This document shows, piece by piece, positions 11,698-23,399 of a stretch of DNA of 64,000 bases. The notes under the pieces are model-generated. The model ran no database searches, was not told the DNA's origin, and was given only the letters and a program-made list of their open reading frames with translations. The DNA is from Tetrapyrgos nigripes (taxonomy: Eukaryota > Basidiomycota > Agaricomycetes > Agaricales > Campanellaceae), in assembly GCA_013368315.1 (NCBI GenBank), contig JAACJM010000055.1:62001-126000 (forward strand). Reading direction: 5' to 3'. Both the position numbers and the translations under genes were made by a program. Position 1 is the first letter of the stretch. Every line of letters begins with the position of its first letter.

Positions 11698-11910
11698 GGA
11701 TATATTGCTAAGCTGGGGTACGAGTGAGAGAAGCGATGGTTACATGTTTTGATGGGAAATTTTACTGATAATATTGAAGTACTTTCCCAAATAAGGAATG
11801 TATTAGTACTAGAGCATATAAGAGCTGACCTGCCTTTCCATTACTTTCTCTCCATTCCCTATGATCTCACTCTCATTCTAATCTCACACCTTTCTCTCGT
11901 CCAGCTGCCC

Positions 11911-13587
11911 ATGTCAGGTGGTTGTTGTGCCAGTGCTCAACAGAATCATGATGATACAGTCGAAGATGCTGCAACCCAAGCTGTAGGCAAAGGAAAGCAC
12001 AAAAATGTGGCTGCAGGTGAATAATGATGAAGACCTTTCTATTCTGTTCAAGATACTCACCATATCTCCAACCAAAAAGTCCAAAGCTACTGTGGCTGCT
12101 TCTTCTAAGGCAGCTAAAACGGCTGTACAACCTTGCAAAAAGCCTGTTGCAAAACCCAATGCTCAAAAATGTAAGTAAAAGTCTTGTATACATACTCGAA
12201 AACACTGACCTATTTCTTTTCTACAGCTTATGCTCTGGCACAGATCAGTGATAATGAGATTGAAGCTGAGTCCAAGGAAGAGCTGGGTATGTTGTCTGAC
12301 CAGATACCTTCTGCAATACCTAACTTTTGTTTTCAGTGATCGTCAAGTGCAAGGCTAAGCCAAAACCTGCTGTTGAGTCTTTGGATGAGCATAGCTCAGA
12401 TGAGGCAGAAGAGGAAGATCAGTCTGAAGAAGAGCCTGCTGATAATAACGAAGCTGCTCACCTTTTCAACGATGAGGTATGTCAACAGTAAACATTGACG
12501 CAGTTTACTCTGACTTCTGCTTTGTGTAGGCTGCAATTGTTGTTGAGGAGACTGTGTCTGCCAAGTGTAGTACATTGATATCATTTGTTTGCTCATGCTT
12601 ATTCTGACACGTGCCATTACCAGCTCATCAGTGCAGCTCTTCCACTGCTTCTTCTGCTTTTACTGCTGACATTCCTCTTGACACTGACTTTGATGTGGAT
12701 GACGAGGCTTCTTTCCTGTATACTGGTCAACCTAGTGATGCAGAGGATGATTGGGAGATGCCAGAGCCAGAGCCAGCTCCAGAAACTGTCAAGGTTTGTC
12801 ACTGTGTTAGCTGTGCTTCGCTAGGCCAAACCCAAGAATCACAAGGTCATGATGAAGTGAAAGCAGAAGCTGCAAGAAGAGGTGAGTATTGTTCAGATTG
12901 GCTTCTGTAATACAATACTGATCAACCTCTCTAGCTTCCTCAAGTCGTTAATGCTGCTACCCCCAATGCCAATGTCAGTAGTACTGTTGCTGCCACCGCC
13001 ACACCCATTCCTTCAGCTCCAGCAGTCACTCCCCCTGCAGCTGCAGCTCCTGCACCTGTCAGCACAGCTGCTCCTACAACAGCTCTATACCTCTCCCACA
13101 CAGCTCTTGTCACTGTCATGAAAGGACATACAGCTGTTCTTGGCCCCCTTGGCTCCCAAACCAGGGTTATCTGAAGCATGCTCAGCAATAGTATTAAGAC
13201 TGGGAAGGTAATGATGCTGACCAACGTCACTTTCTGCCCTCTGAACAAGGAGCTGAAGAACCTTGGGTTGGCTTCCATTGCTGTTGCTGCTGAAGAGCTG
13301 GAGCTCACTGGTCCCAGAGACTTTCTTGAGCACTTCCAGAACAATGATCACAATATGTTTGTGAAGCCCATGTGCCTCTATGTGCATATACATTTCTTTC
13401 CACTGTATTTGTTCACTCAAGTATCTCTATGAATAGGCCAGTCATCGGATTGGGTTGGAGCACAAAGATCTCAAGCACACTCAGATTTCTACAGTTCTCA
13501 CTGCTTACAGTTTTGCTAATGACATGGGCTCCCATTCGAAGGCTCAGAACATGATCATCAACTACACCTATCATTATGCGACATTAA
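11911..13587 (+). CDS. Unrecognised multi-exon gene (acidic, Ala/Pro-rich)
   Basis: Likely start ATG at 11911 (MSGGCCASAQQNHDD), followed by short exons separated by GT-AG introns, for example a donor GTATGTC after FNDE near 12476 and an acceptor near 12530. Recognisable exon stretches: Lys/Ala-rich (SKATVAASSKAAKTAV, near 12080), acidic (SSDEAEEEDQSEEEPADN, near 12390-12450), acidic again (DFDVDDEASFLYTGQPSDAEDDW, near 12690-12755), a Pro/Ala/Thr-rich run (near 12940-13080), and a better-ordered C-terminal part (LTNVTFCPLNKELKNLG near 13220, HRIGLEHKDLKHTQI near 13444). No known domain is recognised. The gene lies among transposons and its style resembles the genes at 16.8-22.4 kb, so it may be an element-borne gene. 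Exon boundaries are approximate. Confidence 0.45.
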
Positions 13588-13589
13588 TA

Positions 13590-15192
13590 GGTGTCTTTTG
13601 CATAAGTGTATAACAAACACAAACTCAAAGACTTTTATACAAATAGTAAAGTGTGAGTGTTCCGAGTAGTCAGAATACTCAACAGCTCACTTGTACTACA
13701 AGGACTTTTGGGGGTTTTGGTAGGGTTTTGCATGACAACTTAAACACAAACAAAGACTATAACAAGTCCACAAAGATATAACCAACAGTTTCAATTCACA
13801 ATTTGTAGGCCCAAATGCCTTATAGCCAGTTTCACAAGTCCAAGGACACACAAAAAAGGTAACACACAAAAACCAACAAATTTGATTCAACACTATTGAT
13901 CCACACACACTATGTTTATACTTAATGTGAGTGAGGTAAATTTGGTAGAAGTGTAGTCCGTGTTTCACAGTCTCTACAGCTAGTGCTAGTGAGATGACTG
14001 ATACTCTACAGTATATGGCTTGAGTAACTATGAGAAATACCTAGTCCTTTTATACTACTCGCAGCTAATACACCACCAACTTGAAAAAATGCAAATTTGA
14101 CAGCTACAACTGAGTAACAAAGCAATATTTCTTGAAAGTGACAAGCAGATGTAAAAATGAGCTTGATACGATCTCTTCTGCCAGCGAGGTGGGAAAGAGG
14201 TAGTCGTGAGACCCTGGCCTGGCCTTGAAAGCATACATCTCAACGTGTGCTGTCAAACTGACTCTTTTGGAGCTCAATCCAAAGCAACTAACGACATTCT
14301 TCCTTGGCCCTTCTTTATCAGCATTCTTTCTCAGCACGGTACTTTGCTTTCACCAAGTTCAAAAGCCCTGCCCTCAACTCATGATCACATGTTGGTTGAA
14401 ATATTTCAATGTCAACGCAAGTTGAAGTTATTCTTCAACCATATCTTGACCATACCTTCCTTGCTGATACAGCAGCCAATTCCACACTCCTTTGAGGAAC
14501 ACTTAAGTCCTTGTTCTAGTCTATGAGAAGGGCTTCAGTGGTATCTGCACAGTGATAGTTTTTGTCAGATTTGTCAGGAAAAGGTGTGCGCCTCTTTACT
14601 GTTTCAAGGACAACTCCTGATTGTTTGCTGCAGAAATCATTGCTCTGTGGCACAAGACTTCAGATATGAGTGGCCCATTGCTTGAGCCCCTGTACTGATA
14701 TTCTCATAGCTCGTCATTACTGATGTTCACCACAGGTGCTCAACTCAGTGAGGTCTATCTAATTGTGGTACATCTTTGTTGAACTGATTCATCTACTACC
14801 AGGTTATCATCAATGGGGTGAAAAAGAGCAGATGTCCATGTCTCTTCACATATTGCAACTATACATAGCTGTTCTCATACTTAGCCTTCTCTGAATGTTA
14901 AAAGTATAATCCTTAGTAGACAGTACAGGTGTACAGTATTCTAGTGAATAAATATCTGTTCCCTCTGCAATGTGTATTTTCAGGTTTTTATTGAGCAGGA
15001 TGCAGTACATATCCACAAAGTGTATTGGTGGTACCCCAGAGCTAATGGACTGACGCCTTGTGAAAGCTCTGTTCGAGGGCTTGTTTGATGTCTTGAGGAT
15101 AGGGCTCTCATTTGAGCATTTTTAATTCCGGTGTGAGCATCTTGGATAGACATCATTTGATGTCAAAATGACCTCAAGCCCAGAACCTTGTG
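13590..15192. other. Interval without recognisable gene
   Basis: AT-rich sequence with only short, non-conserved frames on both strands. I see no tRNA, LTR end or transposase motif. Confidence 0.5.
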
Positions 15193-15524
15193 TCACTTTC
15201 CCTTGAATCACACTGGCAGTACTAAGCGCATTATAGTAGGAATGGTTATAAAGTCTTTATAGAACTTTGTATAGTATATGGGGTGGATCTGCTACTATAA
15301 CTGAAGCACTGTACACATCAACCATAGTTCTTAGAATAAGCATATCCTATTCATAAGTACTTAGTTTTATTGTACTGGCACATACACTTAGTCCACTAGT
15401 GCTTTAACTAGCAGTTCGGGACTCACTCTAGTCCTTTATATACCAATTGAAGTGGTGAATCAGCTTTCTAACCACCAATTAATGTTTCTATATGCGAATT
15501 TTGTATGGCATATCACCAATCTTA
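15193..15524 (+). repeat. 332-bp direct repeat, copy 1
   Basis: From TCACTTTCCCTTGA to GGCATATCA this block is about 95% identical to 15892-16221, with a 367-bp spacer. Shared landmarks are TAGAACTTTGTATAGTATA, CTTAGTCCACTAG and CCAATTGAAGTGGTGAA. The ends are not a clean TG...CA in both copies, so it is not proven to be an LTR. It could be a tandem promoter duplication: both copies precede the plus-strand genes. Confidence 0.7.
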
Positions 15525-15891
15525 CTGCTGCATTCAGAAATATCTTTACCCTTTTGGGGCTTTCTCATAATGACTCATTCCTTAGATCGCGCACTGGTGG
15601 TAATGAACTATGGGTTTTATTCCTTCACTGCTAGTCCATCCCTTTCATACCATATAAAAGCTGAGCTTTCTAGGAACTCATACATATATACTTTGTCCTA
15701 CTTATCTATCCTTACTGTCTTTAAAAAGACTATTCCTTCTGTTTTGCTTACAAGCGAAGTATTGCTTGTTATACTGCTAGTTTGGTTTTCCTCTGATTTC
15801 TCTGATTATGGTGCCATTCTAAACCAGTGATCATTTAGCGCTAGAGTCTGGGTCATATAGCCTATGCATTCCTTGCCCATGAATAGGGGCT

Positions 15892-16221
15892 TCACTTTCC
15901 CTTGAGTCACACTGGTGGTACTAAGTGTGTTATAGTAGGAATTTGTCACAGTCTTTATAGAACTTTGTATAGTATATAGGGTGTGTCTGCTACTATAACT
16001 GAAGCACTGTACACATCAACCATAGTACTTAGAATAAGCATATCCTATTCATAAGTACTTAGCTTTATTGTACTGGCACGTACACTTAGTCCACTAGCGC
16101 TTTAACTAGCAGTTTGGGACTCACTCTAGTCCTTTATATTCCAATTGAAGTGGTGAACCAGCTTTCTAAGCTTTCTAACTGCCAATTAACGTTTCTATAC
16201 ACGAATTTTTTATGGCATATC
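15892..16221 (+). repeat. 330-bp direct repeat, copy 2
   Basis: Second copy of the block at 15193-15524. It is followed at 16226 by CTCCCCCCAACTAAA, a motif that recurs at 20327 ahead of the next gene. The two gene units may share an upstream control region. Confidence 0.7.
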
Positions 16222-16787
16222 ATCTCCCCCCAACTAAAGATCTTGACTGTCCTTGGTCAATGGCTTTTATGGGTAATCCTGCCAAATGTGTATCTCTTTG
16301 ATACTACTCATTTAGGCAGGTTCACACAGTCTAGGTAACTCTGACAAATCTTATGTCATTGTAGCTTCCAAATCTGGGAGTGCCAGTGTCTGGCGTGATG
16401 TCTGATTTCCACCGACTTCTTTCATCAACCCTTTTTAAGGCATACCCATTCTTCCACGCTTGATATTCTGGAAAAGAAGTGCTCTCCAGGAGAACCCGTT
16501 TGAGTCACCGCTATTCTTGACAGGGTCTATGTCATAAACCACCAAACTAGTCAATCTTCTTCCCATGTTTTTGCTTCTATATAACTTTAAGTGCCAGTTG
16601 CACGCCATCCTAATATGGTCTTCAGGGTCAGCACCAGTTAGATCTGGGGTGAGCCACTCCATCTTGCAAGACTTCTTGGAATGGAGAGAATGACATAAAA
16701 ATGACTGCCAAAAATGTCTAAGTCCATATTTCTTGTTATTTTCCCCCCACTTTGCTCACTGTGCCTTCTATTGAGCTCACTGTCGCC

Positions 16788-19700
16788 AATGCCTTCAAAA
16801 CCTAACAACAACAAGTCCTTGTCATTGAAGAAGACCCACGCGCCCCACCAGAAGTCATTGACCGACGCTTCTCACAGTGGTCACATGCTCAATCCTCTCA
16901 GTCAGGAGCTCTACGTGCAACTCAAAGTCCTCTGTGTGTTGTACGAGCGAGCATTCCACGTTCTCTGCACTCTCAAAAAGGGTGACCCTAAGGGTGAGCT
17001 CACTGATGCTACTGACGAGCAGCTCTCTTTTATTGTGAGTTCTCTGTCCTTCCTCTCCTTCTTTATTTTGGCGGCATTGTTCATCTATTTATGATGACCA
17101 GCGTGACCTTGATTACTCCCTTCTCCACAATGGGTTGGCTTTTCCTGATTAGGTGCACTGTGTCTGGGATATGGCGCTAGACCTGCTCATCACGGTCTTC
17201 CCCACTCTTCATTCTGCCAAAGCCAGAGCCACCAATACAGTTTGTGACCTGTCTTGGCTGACCGTGTCTAGTCGCAAAGCTGTGGCTGAGTTGGGCAACC
17301 CTTGGGATCCCAAGAAAGCCTTGCCAGTTCAGACCACCCTTGTGAGTCTTGTTATTCCTTCTCTTTCTTATCCTTTTTGTGGATTTTTAACCCTTTTTAT
17401 TTAGATGGACACGCCTATGTACGCTAGTGAGGAGGCCAGTCCGAGTACTTCAAGTGTGTCAAGAACAGGTCAGGCTGGGTACTGGTAACCTGAGCCAAGC
17501 TGAGCAGTATGGATAAGGGATACAAGTGGACAGACTAGAGACCTATCTACGAAGCCCTGAAGTATATATGATCAAAGAAATGAAGAGATGAAGCCTAGAT
17601 CAATAGGTACTGATGGAAAGGAAGAACTATGGAGAAATAAAGGAACAATGGAAGAATCAAGGAGAAACAAGGTAGAACTATGGAGGAAGGAAGAACCATG
17701 GAGAAACACCTGGAAGAACTATAGAAGTGACAGGAACAAAGGAAGCAAAGCAAAGAAGAAGGAAAACAAAGAGAAACAAGATCTGGATAAGCCAAAGTAC
17801 TGGAAAGAAGACTAGAAGTAAAAGGAATGATGGAAGCGAAGCAAAGAAGAAGTAAAACAAAGAGGAACAAGATCTGGATAAGCCAAAGTACTGGAAAGAA
17901 GACTAAAAGCAAAAGAGTGAAGGAAAACAGGGTTTGGAGACAAAGACATGAGTTATTCCTGTAGCTGCCAGTGTCAGTGCTCCTCCTGTAGTGCCACCAG
18001 TGGCTGACACTTCCATTTCTTTCTTCTCTCTTCACTAATTCTTGAACTTACCATTTGTTAGCCTCACAAGAAAGTTGTCAAGCAAGCGCCAGTCTGACTA
18101 CACTGCTTGCATTGCCAGTACATCCAGAACCAGCTTTGCCTGAAGTTATCCGGGCAAGATGAGAGATGTTTCCTCCTGTACAACCAGTACAAGTGTTGGA
18201 TCATCTTATTATTACTAGTGACAATGATCAACTGGCCTGGGTGGGTGATCTTTCTCCTTCCAGAGGGTCTTGCACCCCTATGACATTGCCAGTGAGGGGT
18301 GGGACTCCTGCTCCCTTGGTTACTTGGGAAGACTTGGATGGTCTCCTTGCAAGTCTCCTGTTTATTATTCCTTCTTTGTCTCTTTACTTATTCCTTCTTT
18401 TTACAGGTCATGTTTTCATGTTCCGCTAGTCCAATAGGGAACAGTGACTTCATGGCTTCACTGCCAGTCCCCATTATAGCTAGGCATCGTGCTTCTCCCA
18501 CCAGGGCTGAAGTTTTGTGCAACGTGGAGATTGTTCTGTCTGCAGGTGACACTGTAAGTCTCATTTTTGTTCTTCTTTTTTTGTTCTTTCCAAATACTTA
18601 CTTGTGAAGATCTTGCCACTTTTCCTAGGTTTCTCAACATGTCTTGGATTGGTTGGAGGAGCACCCTGAGGAGTCTAACTCTTCAGATGAGTCTGGCTCT
18701 GGGTCTTCAACACCAGTTCCACCATCTCCCCCCACCAGTGTTGCTCCTAGAGGCAGAGACCCCACTCCTCGAGTAAGTCTTTCTTATCTCTACTTTTTCT
18801 CTACTGGCAGTTTTCTAACCACTTGTTTCTTTCATTTTTCAGCCACTCTTGGGACACCATCCTCCCCATGAAGATGACAGTTCTCCCTCGTTTATTCACC
18901 ATGCTGCTAGTGCTCCTGACAAGGACTTAGACCCGATTGAGAGATGCAGCTCTTCACTGCCAATGACTCTCCTAATCTGTCATCGTTGTCTTCATAGGTT
19001 GCCTAGGCACCAATTGCCAACTCCAGAACCTGAAGCCTCACCCCATCCAGGACCTTCAAGATTCAGGGCTTCTCCCTTTGTTCCAGCTTCTCCACCTGTT
19101 AGTTGCCAATATCATCGTCGAGACCCATCTTCCCAAGTCGTCTTCGCATTCCTCACACTCATCCTGATGAACTGGTTGGCAATTTCCCTTTACGCCACCA
19201 GAACATCACTCTTAGTCCATTACCACTGGATTTCAAGTACAACTGTCCAGAGTCTTTCCTGGACTTGGAAGATCCTGACCTAGTGACAACAGGGGACATG
19301 GATATGGATGCTTTCTATGGTTTGGAGGCTCCTGAGGTGAACTGGGATTCCCTTGTAGAAGCTATGGCCAATTGGGACACCCGTCTCAATGGTGACTCTG
19401 TGCCTAATGAGCCACCAGTTGCAGGCCCTGCTTCAGATTCCTTGGTTGAAGTCGAGGCACCAGTCACCCCTGCTCCACACTCTTGTTTATCACCAGAGGA
19501 GGTCTATCATAGGGAGATGGAGCACCAACGTCTTCATCCCATAACAATCCATGTTGACTCTCCTCCCAAAGACTTCAGCTACTTGCAGGTTCCTTACAAA
19601 TCCTACGTCTTGGTCAGGAGATGGCACATTCGTTCAACCTCTTCAACCTTCAACAAACTGCCGACTAACAGTTCTCTTTCTTTTCCCAGTATTACAACTA

Positions 19701-19976
19701 GGGCTTTATTCAGGAGATATGGCCTTGGTCAGCCACTGCCAATCTGTTGTTGCCAGTATCCTGTGCAACTTGCAGATGACAGCCAGGATACTTGGGATGA
19801 TAAGAGAGGTACTCGCAGACCAACTCATCCTTCTGATCCCACTGGGTACAGTAGATGTACATATCTTGGACCTTTTCCTTTCTCTTTTGTTCCTTCTTTA
19901 TTTAAAGCTACTCGTAGATCTATACAGTGTGCATTTGGTAGTAAACGTAGCCATCATAGTCGTAAAAAGTAGACTT
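16788..19976 (+). pseudogene. Unrecognised multi-exon gene, interrupted by an LTR-like insertion
   Basis: Start ATG at about 16788 (MPSKPNNNKSLSLKK). Exon 1 is rich in Lys/Ser then helical (LYVQLKVLCVLYERAFHVL) and ends at a GTGAGT donor near 17035. Exon 2 starts near 17153 (VHCVWDMALDLLITVFPTL) and ends at GTGAGT near 17341. An LTR-like block (about 17457-17951) then interrupts the frame. Later exons are Pro/Ser/Glu-rich and low in complexity (DWLEEHPEESNSSDESGSGS near 18650; DLEDPDLVTTGDMDMDAF near 19270). Introns are short and T-rich. I recognise no domain. The long hydrophilic, Pro-rich make-up and the location suggest an element-borne gene rather than a housekeeping one. Because of the insertion and several in-frame stops the gene is probably dead. 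Confidence 0.4.
17457..17951. repeat. LTR-like block, degraded right end
   Basis: Begins TGTCAAGAACAGGT, exactly as the solo LTR at 44523-45040, and shares with it long stretches such as GACAGACTAGAGACCTATC and GGAAGAACTATGGAGAAA. It carries an extra internal duplication (GATCTGGATAAGCCAAAG occurs twice). The right end does not finish in ATTCATGACA as the other copy does, so it is truncated or diverged and no target duplication can be shown. Confidence 0.65.
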
Positions 19977-20479
19977 GTATGTATATGTACTTTTGTTCTT
20001 CCTCTTGTTTTGTAGCAGTAGAATACTCATGTCTTTGAATATACCCTACTTTCTTGGTATACATTCTGGTGCTAGTCTCTTCAAGAGACTCAAAAGACTC
20101 GTACAAAGCCTCTCAAGCTTGTTTACCAACCACCAGAATCCACTGGTAAATACTTTTGCTCCACTGAGTGTCCATCTTTCAACTGCCAATTCGAAGTTTA
20201 GCTTCAAATTCGGAGCTACATGTTTTTGCTTTCTGCTTTGAAACTGCTAGTTTCTTCGACTTGTTTTATGACATGTTGAAGTTCCTCCACATATTTGAAA
20301 TTCCTAGTTTCTAGGGTACGCACCTCCTCCCCCCAACTAAAAATTTCATAATCCTGATGAAACTGTGTCATCAGGTACCTTCACAGTAGGACTGCCAGAT
20401 TTTTGAGTATAAAAGACCTAAGGATTTCGCTGTTAAACTTCAGAACGAAACCTTTCATTCGGTCTTTTCACTATCTCTT

Positions 20480-22404
20480 TATCTATGTCTGCTGCCACTA
20501 CTATTTCTACCTTCGATGCTGACACCTGGATGGCTAAAGTATCTGAGGCTCACAACAACACTGCTGCTGTAGTGGCATGAAGAACCCAGGGGCCTTAATG
20601 GTCACTGCTCTTCAGTCCTATGGTGACACTTTGGTTCATACTGGTGCTATCAGTCTAAGTGAACTTAACTAACTAGTGGTTTCTTCTAGTCTGAGCATTT
20701 TTGACGTCAAGGAGTTCCACAAGAACACTTCTTGTGTTAGCGCCTACTTGCGTCATGCCAACAGCATCAAAACATATGTCGACCAGTACCAGATTGACAA
20801 GAACAAATTGCACTGCCCTGACAAGATTACCAACTTTGTTGATGCCTGTCAAGGTTTTCGATACACTCAATAACCACCCAAGTCACACAATACGAGAAAG
20901 CCAGTTATAAGGAAATAGATTGAGAGAGAGAGAGAGAGAGAGATATGAAGTAGTAAGCAGACTAGGCTCTACACTGCGTAGTAGTAGTACGGAGCAGAGA
21001 CGAAGTGAACGAACTAAGGAATGGGTTACAAAGATAGTGGGTATATAAGTGATATGAGAACAGATGGGAAGAAGTAGGTAATAATAGATGGTACCATGTG
21101 TAAATGTCAAGGGCGAGAGAACAATAAGTTAAATATGGATAGATGAAGGTACTGGATCATAAAGAATGATTGACAGTGGGAACGTCCGTGGAGATAGGAA
21201 GCGGAGGAGATAAGTATGTGAGTCATAGATCTGGGAAGATGGTAACTATAGACGATGATGGGAAACAGTTGATGTTTATGGGGTTAAAAGTAAATAGAGT
21301 GGTGAAAAGGAAACGAATAGAAAAGAAATGAATAGGCGAGGTGCGATTCATGACAATGCCTTTCTAAAGGCAAGTCGAGGTGCTCATCCTCCTTTTGAAC
21401 CAGGTATGATTTGTATTGGCAAGGGCAAGCGTAAGGTTCATCGATTAACTACTAATTCATATTCTGTTCACTCACTATTCCCTTTTAGCGCATCATTTCT
21501 GCCCCCACTGTTGAAGACAGTGAGTCTGAGGTCAAGATTGTTACTGAGCCCATGGAAGACGTTGTGGTATGTTTACTGCCAGTTTTATTCCTACAGAGTT
21601 TTGTCCCACTAATGCTTGTTTTACTGCCAGATGAGAGAAGCTGGGCTTGCTGCCTCAGCTCACGCTCCCAGCCAGACTCCTAAGAGCTTGAAAAATTTGC
21701 CCAAAATCTCTAAGGTGACTGTGAGCAATCTCCTTTCTCACTTCATTGCCAGTTTTCCCTAACTGCCAATTTGTTTCAGAAGACTCCCACCAGTGCTGCT
21801 GGTAGTTCTCGTGGCATCACCACTTGTGCCACCACTGTATGTCTTCATTATTCCTTGGTTGAGGGCATTGATACCTCTTCTAGAGAGTACCTCAAAGCTG
21901 AATACTATCTTCATAAGGCAGAGGCTAACCGCCAGGAAGAAGTTGCTCATAGCAAGAAAATGTGAACCTTCACTGGTTCAGTGAACAACTTCAACCCACC
22001 TACTGATGGTAAGTTCACATTCATTCCGTTTTCCTTCTCACTTTTTCTTTTACTGACTTTATTACACAGAACCCATTGAGACACCAGAGGATCTGTTGTG
22101 CAAGACCAACATTGGGACCTTCCTGGAATACCAGAAACTCCCTGAAGAGTCTCTCAACACGCTTCAGAACTTCCTTTGCAATGAGTTGCTTTCTGTGGGT
22201 CACCAGATGCATTTCCTTGCTAGCCACTATTGTGGTGCCTACAACAATCTCGTGTCCATGATCAATGCCAAACTGGTGCATACTGAACTTGAAGACAAAG
22301 ATGCTACTGCCAAAGAGGCCCTTAATGGTTTGTCTCCTAATGGTAAAAACAGTTCCAGCTCTGTTATTCCAGTCAAAACCCTAGCATCCTCTTCCACCAA
22401 TTAG
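20480..22404 (+). pseudogene. Unrecognised multi-exon gene split by a solo LTR
   Basis: Starts at about 20486 (MSAATTISTFDADTWMAKVSEAH). Within 90 bp a stop/frameshift occurs (frame resumes as MKNPGALMVTALQS near 20572). Further exon sequence reads FDVKEFHKNTSCVSAYLRHAN and DKITNFVDACQG (to 20846), where a solo LTR with TSD ATGCC is inserted. After the LTR, exons read SAPTVEDSESEVKIVTEPME (near 21497), EYLKAEYYLHKAEANRQEE (near 21885) and a better-ordered C-terminal exon with EDLLCKTNIGTFLEYQKL and LSVGHQMHFLASHYCGAYNN, ending at TAG at 22402-22404. No known domain. It may encode a gag-like or DNA-binding protein of an undescribed element; this is a guess. Confidence 0.4.
20847..21355 (-). 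repeat. Solo LTR (509 bp) with TSD ATGCC
   Basis: Plus-strand start TGTCAAGG, end ATTCATGACA. Flanked by ATGCC at 20842-20846 and 21356-21360. Same family as the Ty3 LTR at 4510-4906 (shared GATACACTCAA, CTACACTGCGTAGTA and GGAGCAGAGACGAAGTGAACG). Contains a (GA)n run near 20925. It splits the gene at 20480-22404. Confidence 0.85.
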
Positions 22405-23399
22405 TACTAAGTTTGTATGTTGATAGTTACATAGATAGTTGAACTGTTCTTGTAGACTTGTCTACGTTCTTTAGTACTATGCAATTAAAGTCGTCATTTG
22501 TGCTCATCCCATATTTCATCTACAAGCCCAATTGTCTCTTAGCAGTACGGAGTTAACCACTAAAACACAAGACTGACTTTATTAGATCTGAGATCTCATT
22601 CTCTACTTCTGAAGGCTTTAAAAAGCTCAGAGTCTCATAGATCTTGTTACTCCTTTTTATTCTGTCAAAAGTGTCATGGCCTGCTGTGTATACTGCACCC
22701 TTGGCCATTGGTCTCATTTTCTCCTTTGTCCATCTTACTGTAAAGAGGTCAAGATTAAAGGACATTCTCATACTCTGGTGTTGAAACAAACTCTCAGTGA
22801 TACTGTCTTATATGTCAAATATGACGTTCGACTGGTGGCTAGGACAACTCGTAGTCACAAAGTGATGAAGTCTATGAGCCACTTGTAAGTCTATTTGTTT
22901 CGCTTCTGGCAGTGTACACTGCTTCACCTTTTTCAGCTTATACAGTCCTCGAGCCAAAAACTTCTCTTCCAGAGAGCCTGAGCACTCGTTCTTTTTGGAT
23001 ACACCCTGGGCTGAAAACCCGTGGCCCAGATATTCAGTTAGTCAGTAAGCACTTGGTTATTTTTCTGTCTTCTTGTGTATCACATCGAAACATTCTATGA
23101 TCTGTGTCAGGAGTTCACTTTTCCCCAACCCTCAATAGACCAAACAAGTCATATCCTCCATCTCTATGTCATTGGTGCACTCCCACAACTGCAAAATTAT
23201 TTGGTTGTCCACACCGACACTGTATACCCATGGTAGATTATGGCAGCAATGGAGAGGAAAAGGATATGTGGTGTGTGGGGATTTTTCTTCTGGAAAGGTG
23301 AGCTCGTATCCTTGGCAGTATACAGCAAGTTGATGTATTGGATCAAGGTCATTTGTCAGGTCAATAGTTTCGACGTCTGCTGTTATGAATCTATACTAG
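22405..23399. other. Interval without recognisable gene
   Basis: Short frames only. A stretch near 22780-22890 on the plus strand (LSDTVLYVKYDVRLVARTT) and one near 23110-23270 (a Cys/His-containing LCHWCTPTTAKLFGCPHRHC) look weakly protein-like, but I cannot link them to a gene. Confidence 0.4.

Noticed and set aside
15193..16221. 330-bp repeats as an LTR pair
   Set aside because: Ends are not consistent TG...CA, no target duplication was found and the 367-bp spacer has no retrotransposon sequence. Kept only as direct repeats.
16435..16662. Minus-strand 75-aa frame near the start of an unknown gene
   Set aside because: Looks mildly protein-like but has no recognised motif and no adjoining exon. 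It may be an antisense shadow of the leader.
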